Assembly (NCBI RefSeq): GCF_000633515.1
Contig: NZ_AYMP01000025.1
Location: forward strand, 1-64,000
Direction: 5' to 3'
Source of the DNA: Morganella morganii H1r
GTDB taxonomy: Bacteria > Pseudomonadota > Gammaproteobacteria > Enterobacterales > Enterobacteriaceae
Length of the DNA: 64,000 nt
A model generated the notes under the pieces. That model was given only the letters and a program-made list of their open reading frames with translations, was not told the origin of the DNA and ran no database searches. The position numbers and the translations under genes are program-made. Shown one piece after another: positions 18,004 through 27,142 of the stretch (its first letter is position 1; each line of letters opens with the position of its first letter).

Positions 18004-18930
18004 ATGGACAGGATCACTGCCGCTCAGGTTTTTATTGCTATTACCGAACAGCGCAGCATGAGTAAAGCTGCGGATATGCTGGGAATGTCCCGTGCAATGG
18101 TGACGCGCTATCTGGCAGAAATGGAGAACTGGGCCGGTGTGCGGTTGCTGAACCGGACAACCCGCAGCCTGACACTGACCTCTGCCGGTGAAGCTGTGCT
18201 GACGCAAAGCCGGGAATTACTGTCGCTGGCAACGGCGATTGCCCGTCCGGTTGTGACGAAAGATGAGGCTGTCAGCGGTCTGGTGCGGATCACCTGCGCC
18301 CAGTCACTGGCGATGGTGGCACTGTCAAAGGCACTTGTGCAGTTCCGCGCCCGCTATCCGGCCATTGCCGTCGATGTGCAGGTCACAAATAAAGCGATCA
18401 GCCTGGTGGAGGAACGGATTGATCTGGGGATCCGCATCACCAATAATCTCGAACCAAACCTGATCGCGAAGCCGCTTTCCCGCTGTGATTCTGTGGTTTG
18501 TGCGTCACCGGTCTATCTGGAAAAGCACGGCTATCCGCCGTCACCCGAAGCGCTCAGTGAGCTGACCTGCCTGACTTATAACTTTTACGGCCGCAGTCTG
18601 TGGCTGTTTGAACGGGATGATGAGGTAATTTCTGTACCGGTAAGCGGGGCGCTCAGTGCCAATGAATCCACGTTTCTGCTGGAAGCAACGCTGAACGGGG
18701 AAGGTATTGCATTGCAGCCTTACTGTTCGGTGTATGAACATCTGAAAACCGGGCGCCTGGTGCGTCTGTTTCCGGAATACCGGCTGCCTGCACTCGGCAT
18801 TTACGGCATTTATACCAGCCGGGAACATATGGCGCGGCCGCTGCGTCTGCTGCTGGATTTTCTGGCGGAGTGGTTTGCGCATTCGCCGGACTGGCTGCCG
18901 TATCTGCTGGATGAAAAGACTAACCGGTAA
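18004..18930 (+). CDS. LysR family transcriptional regulator
   Basis: A 308-residue LysR-type regulator. The N-terminal winged helix-turn-helix spans about residues 1-60 (MSKAADMLGMSRAMVTRYLAE as the recognition helices), followed by the linker helix LLNRTTRSLTLTSAGEAVL and a PBP-like effector domain (about 90-300). The class with RSLTLTSAGE and a VRITCAQSL start resembles the CrgA/DmlR-type subgroup. It is divergent from the MBL-fold/DsbA-like pair, so it most likely controls that pair and itself. Its 3' end overlaps the convergent lysR by 11 bp. Confidence 0.92.
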   Translation: MDRITAAQVFIAITEQRSMSKAADMLGMSRAMVTRYLAEMENWAGVRLLNRTTRSLTLTSAGEAVLTQSRELLSLATAIARPVVTKDEAVSGLVRITCAQSLAMVALSKALVQFRARYPAIAVDVQVTNKAISLVEERIDLGIRITNNLEPNLIAKPLSRCDSVVCASPVYLEKHGYPPSPEALSELTCLTYNFYGRSLWLFERDDEVISVPVSGALSANESTFLLEATLNGEGIALQPYCSVYEHLKTGRLVRLFPEYRLPALGIYGIYTSREHMARPLRLLLDFLAEWFAHSPDWLPYLLDEKTNR

Positions 18931-19834
18931 CCCGTTTTAACTGCCGCAAAACGGCCTGCATATGCTGACGGAGATGGGTGATAAAAATATCTGTCAGTAC
19001 AGAATGCGGTCTGTGCAGCGGGCGGATCAGGCTCACCGTGAACGGAATATCCTCACTGAACGGGCGGACACAAATTCCGCTGCAATCCATGGCGGTCAGC
19101 GGGTTAACGACAGACACCCCCAGTCCCTCCCTGACCATGGCGCATACCGAAGCGGCACTGTGTGTTTCCATTATCATCCGGCGCGGGATCTGCTTTTCAC
19201 TGAACAATGCATCAATCCTCTGCCGGTAACTGTCCGCAACGGACAGGCTGATAAAATTTTGCTGTGCAAAATCAGCAGGGGTCAGTACTGATTTGCTGCA
19301 CAGCGGATGCGATGACGGCAGCACACAGACTTCACTGAGCGTGAGCAGGGTTTCCTGCAGGGTGCCGGGCGGCGTCAGCTGATGTTCGGTAATCCCGATG
19401 TCATAACGCTGGGCGGAGAGCCACTCTTCCAGCAGCGGTGACTCCTGCGGGGCGATTTCAAAATTCACATCCGGATACTGCGCATGAAATGTGCGGCAGA
19501 CAGCAGGCAGCAATGACTGAGCAAAGGCGGGCAGGCAGGTGATTGCCAGCTGGGCATGCTGAAACTGGCGGATGCTCTCCGCCGCCCGGCTGATACGCTC
19601 AAGACCGTAATATGATCGTTCCACTTCCTCGAATAACCGCAGCCCCTGTTCAGTCGGGTGCAGGCGGCCTTTGATGCGGTCGAAAACACGGAACCCGAGG
19701 ATTTTCTCGAAACGGGCAAGCTCCCGGCTGACAGTCGGCTGTGAGGTATGCAGCAGTTGCGCGGCATCCGTCAGACTTTTTGTTGTCATAACGGCATGGA
19801 AAATATCAATGTGACGCCAGGAGTAGTGTTCCAT
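18920..19834 (-). CDS. lysR: LysR, transcriptional activator of lysA
   Basis: A 304-residue LysR-type activator that turns on diaminopimelate decarboxylase when diaminopimelate is plentiful and lysine is scarce. The helix-turn-helix is at about residues 18-40 (SLTDAAQLLHTSQPTVSRELA), followed by FEKILGFRVFDRIKGRLHPT and the effector domain. It is divergent from lysA across 117 bp, the conserved lysR-lysA layout, which fixes the identity better than sequence alone. Confidence 0.93.
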   Translation of the reverse strand: MEHYSWRHIDIFHAVMTTKSLTDAAQLLHTSQPTVSRELARFEKILGFRVFDRIKGRLHPTEQGLRLFEEVERSYYGLERISRAAESIRQFQHAQLAITCLPAFAQSLLPAVCRTFHAQYPDVNFEIAPQESPLLEEWLSAQRYDIGITEHQLTPPGTLQETLLTLSEVCVLPSSHPLCSKSVLTPADFAQQNFISLSVADSYRQRIDALFSEKQIPRRMIMETHSAASVCAMVREGLGVSVVNPLTAMDCSGICVRPFSEDIPFTVSLIRPLHRPHSVLTDIFITHLRQHMQAVLRQLKRVTG

Positions 19835-19951
19835 TATTCATCGAATCCATATCAGTAATGAATAGACCTTAGCAAATCAGATATTTTAAATCCCGCAGAA
19901 TTTTTGTCACGATGGAAAAAATGAGATCACGATCAAAAAGAGCACAACATC

Positions 19952-21202
19952 ATGACCATCGCAACCAAAACACTCCGCGCCCCGTTTACCCCGGATGCCC
20001 TGCGCAGCCTGGCTCAGCAGTACGGTACCCCGCTGTGGCTGTATGACAGTGAGGTGATTGTCAGCCGCATTGCCCGGCTGAACCGCTTTGATGTGATCCG
20101 TTTTGCGCAGAAAGCCAATTCCAATATTCATATTCTGCGCCTGATGCATGAGCATGGTGTAAAAGTAGATTCTGTATCTGCAGGGGAAATCGAACGGGCA
20201 CTGAAAGCCGGTTACCGTCCGGATGAGATTGTTTTCACTGCCGATATGATCACAGAAGAAACGCTGGATCGCGTGCTGGAACTCGGCATTGCGGTGAATA
20301 CCGGCTCGGTGGATATGCTGCGCCAGATTGGTGCCCGCCGTCCGGGACATCCGGTGTGGCTGCGCATTAATCCGGGTTTTGGTCACGGTCACAGCCAGAA
20401 AACCAATACCGGCGGTGAGAACAGTAAGCACGGGATCTGGTTTGCGGATCTCGGTGAAGCACTGGCGGAGATCAGCCATTATCAGCTGACATTAACCGGC
20501 ATCCATATGCATATCGGTTCCGGTGTGGATTATGAGCACCTGGCAACGGTCTGTGATGCCATGGCCGAACTGGTGATCACCAATAATCTGGATATCCGCG
20601 CGATTTCTGCCGGCGGCGGATTATCGACCCCTTACCGTGAAGGGGATGAAATTATTGATATCGGCAATTATTTCTCACTCTGGGATGCTGCCCGGGCACG
20701 TATAGCCCGTCATCTCGGCCGTGAGATCACCCTTGAGATTGAACCGGGGCGTTATCTGGTGGCAGAATCCGGTATTTTGCTGGCACAGGTACGGGCGGTC
20801 AAAGAGATGGGGAGCCGCCACTATGTGCTGGTGGACAGTGGTTTTAATGACCTGATGCGTCCGGCCATGTACGGCAGTTATCACCATATTTCGGTGTTAC
20901 CGGCAGCGGGAGAGTTGCAAAGCAGCGCCGTGCGGGAAACGATTGTCGCCGGGCCGTTATGTGAATCCGGGGATGTGTTTACCCAGCTGGAAGGCGGAAT
21001 GGTGGTGCCGCGCGCATTACCGGAAGCCGGTGTGAATGATTTTCTGGTATTTCACGATACCGGGGCATACGGTGCATCGATGTCATCAAATTACAACAGC
21101 CGTCCGTTGTTACCGGAAATCTTATTTACCGGCGGGAAAGCAAAACTGATCCGCCGCCGTCAGACAATTGATGAACTGATGGCACTGGAAATGACAGAAT
21201 AA
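19952..21202 (+). CDS. lysA: Diaminopimelate decarboxylase
   Basis: The PLP enzyme that converts meso-diaminopimelate to L-lysine, the last step of lysine synthesis. The 416-residue fold-type III enzyme carries the PLP lysine in IRFAQKANSN (about residue 53), SVSAGEIERALKAG, IHMHIGSG, and the C-terminal catalytic Cys region AGPLCESGDVF, with DTGAYGASMSSNYN near the end. The promoter region is shared with the divergent lysR. An unusual set of overlapping hairpins lies downstream. Confidence 0.96.
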   Translation: MTIATKTLRAPFTPDALRSLAQQYGTPLWLYDSEVIVSRIARLNRFDVIRFAQKANSNIHILRLMHEHGVKVDSVSAGEIERALKAGYRPDEIVFTADMITEETLDRVLELGIAVNTGSVDMLRQIGARRPGHPVWLRINPGFGHGHSQKTNTGGENSKHGIWFADLGEALAEISHYQLTLTGIHMHIGSGVDYEHLATVCDAMAELVITNNLDIRAISAGGGLSTPYREGDEIIDIGNYFSLWDAARARIARHLGREITLEIEPGRYLVAESGILLAQVRAVKEMGSRHYVLVDSGFNDLMRPAMYGSYHHISVLPAAGELQSSAVRETIVAGPLCESGDVFTQLEGGMVVPRALPEAGVNDFLVFHDTGAYGASMSSNYNSRPLLPEILFTGGKAKLIRRRQTIDELMALEMTE

Positions 21203-21224
21203 TATATGTGTCTGACGGATACTG

Positions 21225-21296
21225 AAAATACCTGGGAATAACATCCCGGGTATTTTATTATTGATACTCCCGGGGAGTATATTGATGTTATTTTTT
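21225..21296 (+). terminator. Overlapping hairpins after lysA
   Basis: Hairpin 1 pairs AAAATACCTGGG (21225-21236) with CCCGGGTATTTT (21245-21256). A second, ATACTCC/GGAGTAT, lies around 21264-21280. A third pairs AATAACATC (21237-21245), which is the loop of hairpin 1, with GATGTTATT (21284-21292) followed directly by a T run. The third has the features of a terminator; the first could compete with it. Confidence 0.6.
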
Positions 21297-21514
21297 CATT
21301 ACATAAAAATAACAACACAATGATGATTGTTAACTCAATAACTGCATCCGTAGGCGGTATTCCGGCAGAGTGTGACAGACGTTATAAAACAGATTGCCTG
21401 TCATAGAGTCCCCGCACTGTTACCTCTATTATCCCTTCAGTTATTTTATTATTTATCACCGGTACCGTTTTTATATAACAGTGCCGGTCAGCTTTTTCCG
21501 GGGACGTGTGTATT
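21297..21514 (+). other. Leader between lysA hairpins and the OYE-like gene
   Basis: About 220 bp, AT-rich, with no open frame of note. It contains short dyads (TGACAG near 21379 with CTGTCA near 21398) and a phrase, TCCCCGCACTGT, reminiscent of part of the cobalamin riboswitch core, but the other conserved boxes are missing. It must carry the promoter of the downstream two-gene unit. Confidence 0.35.
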
Positions 21515-22474
21515 ATGAATTTAATGCAGCCATTTGTATCAGAAAAATTAACACTTAAAAATAAATTAGTTTATCCACCGGTCAGAATAAAACGTGCCAC
21601 TGACGGCTACGCGGATTATTTTCATCTGGCGCATTATATGTCTTTTGCTGTCGGTCAGGTCGGGCTGATTATTATGGAGGAGTGCGCGGTTACCGCTGAC
21701 GGCCGTCTGGGCAGTGGCGCGCTGGGTTTATATGAGGACGGGCATGTTGCGATGCTGGCGCAGATTGTGGCGATGCTGCAAAATGAAGGCAGCAAAGTGG
21801 CAATTCAGCTTAATCATGCAGGCAGCAAGTCACGGCTGGAATCCGGCAATATTATTCAGGATATTAATACATTAACCGCAGAAGATATTACGGCATTGTT
21901 TGATTGTTATACACGTGCGGCGGCACGGGCAGATAAAGCCGGTTTTGATGCCCTGGAAATTATGTCATCCCATGAATTTTTAATTTCTCAGTTTATTGAC
22001 CGGCGGACAAATCAGCGCAGCGATAAATATGCCGATCCGGTTATTTTTCTGACAGAATTACTGACCGCAATCCGCAAATCCTGGCCGGAAGATAAAGCGA
22101 TTATTTTGCGTATCGGCACCCGTTACTGTGAAGAAGACAGTATTTCATTTACACAAAAAATTCTGCGTAATATAAATCCGCTTATTGATATTGTGCATAT
22201 ATCCAATGGCGGCAGTCAGATGCATGGTACAAATAAAGGTGTGGCTTATCAGCTGGAAGATACCAAAGGAGTTAAAAAAGGCTGTGAAAAACCGGTGATT
22301 GTTGTCGGGGGTATTCGCGACCATCAGCTGGCAGACGATATATTAGAGCATCAGTATGCTGATTTAATTGCCGTCGGCCGCGGATTATTGCGCAATCCTA
22401 ACTGGTATCTGGAATATTTGCTGAAATATGATCGTAAATTAATTCCCCGTCCGTATATCCGAGCATTTCGCTGA
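21515..22474 (+). CDS. Old Yellow Enzyme family protein with an altered active site
   Basis: A 320-residue TIM-barrel flavoprotein homologue of the NADH:flavin oxidoreductase/OYE family (YqjM-like). The ATG at 21515 follows GGGGA by about 10 nt. Recognisable blocks are LTLKNKLVYPPVR, VGLIIMEECAVTADGR, KVAIQLNHAGSKSR, FLISQFIDRRTNQRSDKYA and, for FMN phosphate, VVGGI and IAVGRGLLRNPNW. The substrate-binding pair normally read as E-I-H-A-A-H-G-Y is E-I-M-S-S-H-E-F: the first His is Met. The chain is shorter than most family members. FMN binding is likely; the reaction is unknown and may be altered. It is 30 bp ahead of a metal-chelate-binding protein gene, so they are probably co-transcribed. 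Confidence 0.82.
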   Translation: MNLMQPFVSEKLTLKNKLVYPPVRIKRATDGYADYFHLAHYMSFAVGQVGLIIMEECAVTADGRLGSGALGLYEDGHVAMLAQIVAMLQNEGSKVAIQLNHAGSKSRLESGNIIQDINTLTAEDITALFDCYTRAAARADKAGFDALEIMSSHEFLISQFIDRRTNQRSDKYADPVIFLTELLTAIRKSWPEDKAIILRIGTRYCEEDSISFTQKILRNINPLIDIVHISNGGSQMHGTNKGVAYQLEDTKGVKKGCEKPVIVVGGIRDHQLADDILEHQYADLIAVGRGLLRNPNWYLEYLLKYDRKLIPRPYIRAFR

Positions 22475-22504
22475 TAACAGTAAATACAATGACAGGAAGA
22501 TAAC

Positions 22505-23602
22505 ATGGCAATATCAGTCTTAAAACGTATTTTCAGTGCCTGTGTATTACTGCTGTTTTTCAATTGTGCAGGGGCAAAAGAAATTACTGATCTCGCCGGA
22601 AACCGGGTCACTATTCCGGATACGGTAGAGCGGATTGCGGTTGTGCCTATTCCGTGGATGTCGATGATTTATGTGGTGGATGGTTCAGATGCAAAAATTG
22701 CGGGGATGCATCCGTCAGCAAAAGAGGCTTACCGCAACAGTATTTTAAAAACACTGGCGCCCGGTATTGAGAAGGTGAACAGCACCTTTGTGAATAAAGA
22801 TTTCACGATTAACGGCGAAGAGCTGGTCAGGTTAAATCCGGATCTGGTGATTATCTGGGATTACCAGAAAGAAGAAAAAGAGAAACTGGATAAACTCGGT
22901 ATCCCGGCGGTGGCAATCAGATACGGTGATTTGGATGATGTGAAAAACGGGATCAGGCTGCTGGGCGACATTCTGGGCAAAGAAAAGCGGGCCGCAGATT
23001 TACTGGCTTTTTTTGATCATCAGATTCAGTCAGTGAACACGGTGACAAGAGACTCAACCCCGGTGACCATTCGTGAGATGCCGTACGGAAAGCCGGGTAT
23101 TCTGTATGTCAGAGATAAAAACCTGACGGTGGCCGGTAAGACCTCGGTAAACAGCCTGATGATCAACCGGGCCGGGGGCATTAATCTGACAGATGATATG
23201 CCGGTTAAACCAAACTGGATCACGGTGTCGGCAGAGCAGGTGATTAACCTGGATCCGGACATTATTATTCTGAGCCGGTTTGATTCATTCGTGCCGGAAG
23301 ATGTGTACCGGAATACGGTCGGCTGGCAGGGCGCAGAAACGATTTCTGCTGTGAAGAACAGACGTGTTTATAAAGCCCCTATCGGTATTTACCGCTGGGA
23401 TGCACCGGGGATCGAAACACCGCTGATGATGAAATGGATTGAAGCGCGGGTTAAACGTAAACCGGCAGATGACGCGGCAATACAGCAGGATATCCGTCAG
23501 TTCTTTAAGCAGTTCTTTGATACCGATCTGACAGATGCACAAATGCGGGATATCCTCAGTTTGGATGCCAATGTGACCGGTAACAGCAGCACAGGACGGT
23601 AA
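22505..23602 (+). CDS. ABC transporter periplasmic substrate-binding protein (iron-siderophore/corrinoid type)
   Basis: A 365-residue PBP2-family protein (PF01497-like) with an N-terminal Sec signal (SACVLLLFFNCAGA before KEITDLAG). The opening KEITDLAGNRVTIPDTVERIAVV is the standard first lobe of Fe3+-siderophore or cobalamin binders; LVRLNPDLVIIWDYQ and VINLDPDIIILSRF are the paired Rossmann strands. An aromatic-rich IGIYRWDAPGIETPL lies near the C-terminus. No permease or ATPase gene is adjacent. Pairing with an OYE-like flavoprotein is unusual. Ligand unknown: ferric siderophore, heme-derived or nickel/cobalt chelate are all possible. Confidence 0.82.
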   Translation: MAISVLKRIFSACVLLLFFNCAGAKEITDLAGNRVTIPDTVERIAVVPIPWMSMIYVVDGSDAKIAGMHPSAKEAYRNSILKTLAPGIEKVNSTFVNKDFTINGEELVRLNPDLVIIWDYQKEEKEKLDKLGIPAVAIRYGDLDDVKNGIRLLGDILGKEKRAADLLAFFDHQIQSVNTVTRDSTPVTIREMPYGKPGILYVRDKNLTVAGKTSVNSLMINRAGGINLTDDMPVKPNWITVSAEQVINLDPDIIILSRFDSFVPEDVYRNTVGWQGAETISAVKNRRVYKAPIGIYRWDAPGIETPLMMKWIEARVKRKPADDAAIQQDIRQFFKQFFDTDLTDAQMRDILSLDANVTGNSSTGR

Positions 23603-23616
23603 TAAAGAGTGCAGTA

Positions 23617-23644
23617 ATGGCGGAGCAGAAAACGGCTCCGCCAT
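23617..23644. terminator. Bidirectional terminator between the binding protein gene and fadE
   Basis: The arms ATGGCGGAG (23617-23625) and CTCCGCCAT (23636-23644) form a 9-bp stem with A/T-rich flanks (CAGTA before, ATTATTTAT after), between two convergent genes. Confidence 0.7.
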
Positions 23645-23649
23645 ATTAT

Positions 23650-26100
23650 TTATGCGCCGGGATTTTCACCTTTGCGGTAACGGTGAGAATTGGCGTGTGA
23701 TTTCAGACCGATAATCTCCGGTGCAAACTCATCCACATTGATTGAACGCAGACGGCTGGCTTCGGCTTTGCGCAGAATATCCGCCTCCTCCGGAGTGACT
23801 TTTCCGTCCCCCAGGGCAATATCCGCCAGTTTATCCAGCCGGGTGAAATCAATGTGTTTTTCGGCCATACGACTGAGGCGATCTACCAGCGGCTCGGCGG
23901 CGAGAATATCACTGAGTGCGGCATTGAGCAGCCCGTGCGGGTTGTTGGGCTCAGGTGCCAGATATTGTCCGCGTCCGATCCTGTCGCGGGTTTCTGACGG
24001 TTCCTGCAACAGACGGGCGAGCTTGCTGTCCAGTTTATCTGACGGCGGACGGTGATGACGGCCTGACGGGAATATGGTCAGGCGCAGCAGCGCAGCCACT
24101 TTGCGGTCAGGGAAGTTGGTCAGCAGTTCATCCATGGCTTTTTCGGCTTCATACAGGCAATCCTGTACTGCCCAGTGCACCAGCGGTAAGTCTGCCTGCG
24201 GACGGCCATCCTCATCAAAGCGTTTTAAGGTGGCAGATGCCAGGTAAAGCTGGCTGAGTATATCGCCGAGTCTGGCGGAGATCCGCTCACGGCGTTTTAA
24301 ACCGCCGCCGAGTGTTGCCATGGCGATATCAGACAACAGTGCCAGGTTGGCACTCAGCCGGTTGAGGTGCTGATAATAGCGGCGGGTGGCATCCCGGAAC
24401 GGTGACGGGCTGAAATACCCGCGTGATAACCCGAGCCAGAAACTGCGGGTGGCGGCGGTTAATACATGGCCGATATGGGCAAACAGCGCGTTATCGAAGT
24501 CATTCAGCTGATTGTCTGCTGCTGCGGCCATTTCAGTCAGCACATACGGGTGACAGCGGATAGCGCCCTGACCGAAGATAATCATACTGCGGGTCAGGAT
24601 ATTGGCACCTTCGACAGTGATCGCGATAGGCGCCCCCTGATAGTTGCGGGCCAGGAAGTTGGACGGCCCGAGGCAGATCCCTTTGCCGCCGGCAATGTCC
24701 ATGGCATCAATAATGGCGCGCTGCCCCCGGTGGGTACAGTGGTATTTTACAATCGCGGACAGAACCGCCGGTTTTTCTCCCAGCATTATACCTGTGGTAA
24801 TCAGCGTGGCGGCGGCATCCATCAGATAGGCATTTCCGGCAATCCGCGCCAGCGGTTCCTCAATCCCTTCCATTTTGCCGATCGGCATCCGGAACTGGCG
24901 GCGGATATAAGAATAAGCACCAATTGCCATGGCCGCACTTTTCAGCCCGCCGGTGGCATTGGACGGCAGGGTGATACCACGCCCGACCGACAGACACTCC
25001 ACCAGCATGCGCCAGCCCTGTCCGGCCATTGCCGGGCCACCGATAATATAATCCAGCGGCACAAAGACATCTTTGCCGCGGGTCGGACCATTCTGGAACG
25101 GGATATTCAGCGGAAAATGGCGGGTACCGGTTTCAACCCCCGGGGTATTCACCGGGATGAGTGCGCAGGTTATCCCGAGCGAGGTTTTTTCACCGAGCAG
25201 TTTGTCCGGGTCATACAGTTTAAAGGCGAGACCCAGCACGGTGGCAACCGGTGCCAGGGTGATATAGCGTTTATTCCAGTTCAGGCGCATGCCGAGCACC
25301 TGCTCACCCTGCCATTCGCCGGTGCAGATAATTCCGGTATCCGGAATGGCACCGGCATCAGAACCGGCTTCCGGACTGGTCAGGGCAAAGCAGGGGATTT
25401 CTTCCCCGGAGGCCAGCCCCGGCAGCCAGCGTTTTTTCTGTTCATCAGTGCCGTAGTGCTGTAACAGCTCTCCCGGCCCCAGCGAGTTGGGAACGCCGAC
25501 GGTAATCGCCAGAATACCGGAAACTCCGGCGAGTTTTTGCAGCACCCGCGCCTGGGCATAGGCGGAGAATGCCAGGCCGCCGTATTCTTTGCGGATGATC
25601 ATGGCGAAGAATTTATGTTCGCGCAGGAACTGCCATAATTCCGGCGGCAGATCCGCCAGTTCGTGGGTAATTTCAAAATCGCTGGCCATCCGGCAGGCTT
25701 CTTCTGCCGGGCCGTCGAGGAAAGCCTGCTCTTCTGCTGTCAGCTGCGGAGCGGGATAGCTGTGCAGTTTCTGCCAGTCAGGCTGACCACGGAACAGATC
25801 ACCTTCCCACCAGGTGGTGCCCGCATCAATCGCCTCTTTTTCTGTCTGTGACATCGGCGGCATCACTTTGCGGAACAGCAGCATCAGACGGCTGCTGAAC
25901 AGAGCTTTACGTACGGACGTGATCACAAACGGCAGGAAAAGCAGTACCAGCAGCGCGGTGACAGCAAACGGCCATAAACGGAAGATATTCATGATGAGAC
26001 TGAACAGGATCAGTGCTATTGCACTGTACTTCAGACTGACTCTGTGAAAAGAGAGCAGCCCGGTGACGACGATAAACAAGATAATACTGAGTAGTAACAT
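23650..26100 (-). CDS. fadE: Acyl-CoA dehydrogenase FadE
   Basis: Catalyses the first, FAD-dependent step of fatty acid beta-oxidation (acyl-CoA to trans-2-enoyl-CoA) at the inner membrane. The start at 26100 with GGAGG upstream gives 816 residues, close to E. coli (814). Two N-terminal hydrophobic segments (about residues 1-50) are followed by the dehydrogenase domain: [15 protein letters not shown]-like [40 protein letters not shown] and [11 protein letters not shown], then the long C-terminal FadE-specific extension. A FadR-like operator lies 46 bp upstream of the start. Confidence 0.97.
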   Translation of the reverse strand: MLLLSIILFIVVTGLLSFHRVSLKYSAIALILFSLIMNIFRLWPFAVTALLVLLFLPFVITSVRKALFSSRLMLLFRKVMPPMSQTEKEAIDAGTTWWEGDLFRGQPDWQKLHSYPAPQLTAEEQAFLDGPAEEACRMASDFEITHELADLPPELWQFLREHKFFAMIIRKEYGGLAFSAYAQARVLQKLAGVSGILAITVGVPNSLGPGELLQHYGTDEQKKRWLPGLASGEEIPCFALTSPEAGSDAGAIPDTGIICTGEWQGEQVLGMRLNWNKRYITLAPVATVLGLAFKLYDPDKLLGEKTSLGITCALIPVNTPGVETGTRHFPLNIPFQNGPTRGKDVFVPLDYIIGGPAMAGQGWRMLVECLSVGRGITLPSNATGGLKSAAMAIGAYSYIRRQFRMPIGKMEGIEEPLARIAGNAYLMDAAATLITTGIMLGEKPAVLSAIVKYHCTHRGQRAIIDAMDIAGGKGICLGPSNFLARNYQGAPIAITVEGANILTRSMIIFGQGAIRCHPYVLTEMAAAADNQLNDFDNALFAHIGHVLTAATRSFWLGLSRGYFSPSPFRDATRRYYQHLNRLSANLALLSDIAMATLGGGLKRRERISARLGDILSQLYLASATLKRFDEDGRPQADLPLVHWAVQDCLYEAEKAMDELLTNFPDRKVAALLRLTIFPSGRHHRPPSDKLDSKLARLLQEPSETRDRIGRGQYLAPEPNNPHGLLNAALSDILAAEPLVDRLSRMAEKHIDFTRLDKLADIALGDGKVTPEEADILRKAEASRLRSINVDEFAPEIIGLKSHANSHRYRKGENPGA

Positions 26101-26145
26101 GATGAACCTCCGTAAAGGGATATCCGTGTCAGCACAATGTGACAT

Positions 26146-26162
26146 CAGAGGTCTGACCTGTT
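26146..26162 (-). promoter_or_regulatory. Predicted FadR operator of fadE
   Basis: The core GAGGTCTGACCTGTT (26148-26162) matches 11 of 13 fixed bases of the FadR consensus CTGGTCNGACCNGTT. Its place just upstream of fadE fits repression by FadR in the absence of long-chain acyl-CoA. Confidence 0.65.
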
Positions 26163-26351
26163 GTGTTCAGATTTAGCGCAACGGAAGAATAACTTCAATG
26201 ATTTCACATTTTATTTACAACTCAGCTCACAAAATTAGCAGAATAAAATGTGTCTTATTTGCAGATGCCACGGATTGTGACTTCTTTCACCGGGGCAGAT
26301 CCGTTACACTCAGGACAGACAAATCCGATTCATTTTCAGGAGCCTATCTCT

Positions 26352-26930
26352 ATGTACCAGGAACTTATCCGCGGTGAACTGACCGAAGCAGCGGCAACCC
26401 TCGATAACTTTTTGAAAGATGAGAATAATATTGATGCTATCCGCCGGGCTGCTGTCATGCTGGCTGATTCTTTTAAAGCGGGCGGCAAAGTGATGTCATG
26501 CGGCAACGGCGGTTCACACTGTGATGCGATGCATTTTGCGGAAGAGCTGACCGGGCGCTACCGTGAAAACCGTCCGGGCTATCCGGCGATTGCCATTTCA
26601 GATGTCAGCCACTTATCCTGCGTCAGCAATGATTTCGGCTATGAATATGTTTTCTCGCGTTTTGTGGAATCTGTCGGTCGTGAAGGGGATGTGTTACTTG
26701 GTATTTCCACATCCGGTAATTCAGGCAACATTATTAAAGCGATTGAAGCGGCGCGCGCCAAAGGCATGAAAGTGATCACGCTGACCGGCAAAGACGGCGG
26801 CAAAATGGCAGGCAGCGCGGATATTGAAATCCGTGTTCCGCATTTCGGCTACGCAGATCGCATTCAGGAAATTCATATTAAGGTTATTCATATTCTGATC
26901 ATGCTGATCGAAAAAGAAATGGCCAAATAA
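26352..26930 (+). CDS. gmhA: Phosphoheptose (sedoheptulose 7-phosphate) isomerase
   Basis: Converts sedoheptulose 7-phosphate to D-glycero-D-manno-heptose 7-phosphate, the first step of the ADP-heptose pathway for the lipopolysaccharide inner core. The start [10 protein letters not shown] at 26352 (AGGAG upstream) gives 192 residues, the E. coli length. SIS-domain features are [24 protein letters not shown] and [20 protein letters not shown]. It is monocistronic, followed by a strong terminator. Confidence 0.97.
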   Translation: MYQELIRGELTEAAATLDNFLKDENNIDAIRRAAVMLADSFKAGGKVMSCGNGGSHCDAMHFAEELTGRYRENRPGYPAIAISDVSHLSCVSNDFGYEYVFSRFVESVGREGDVLLGISTSGNSGNIIKAIEAARAKGMKVITLTGKDGGKMAGSADIEIRVPHFGYADRIQEIHIKVIHILIMLIEKEMAK

Positions 26931-26953
26931 CCGGATATAAGCCCGATCTCCTG

Positions 26954-26988
26954 AAAAAGCACTCTGCCGCCCGTTGAGTGCTTTTTTT
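26954..26988 (+). terminator. Terminator after gmhA
   Basis: An 11-bp stem AAAAAGCACTC (26954-26964) / GAGTGCTTTTT (26976-26986) runs into a T run. Confidence 0.9.
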
Positions 26989-27059
26989 ATGGCGCAACGC
27001 CTGTCTTATTCACCATAAGCATAAATCACCTTACATATAACCAAATCATCTAAAAGAAT

Positions 27060-27085
27060 GATATTTTCACGATTGTGAAACTATC
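27060..27085. promoter_or_regulatory. Inverted repeat upstream of yafJ, possible operator
   Basis: GATATTTTCAC (27060-27070) and GTGAAACTATC (27075-27085) are 11-bp arms with one mismatch around the spacer GATT. There is no T-tract, so a protein-binding dyad is more likely than a terminator. It lies 58 bp before yafJ. The binding protein is unknown. Confidence 0.4.
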
Positions 27086-27142
27086 GGATTGCGGGTAACA
27101 ATAGTCCTCAGTCATCACAAAAACGGGTAAGGGAGAAAGGCG

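Noticed and set aside
21340-21450. Cobalamin riboswitch before the OYE-like gene
   Set aside because: Only a phrase resembling the CCCGCCACTGT core is present; the B12 box (AGTCAGGA-like) and the other conserved boxes are missing.
24466-25464. 332-codon open frame opposite fadE
   Set aside because: Antisense to a well-conserved fadE; composition explains the long open frame.
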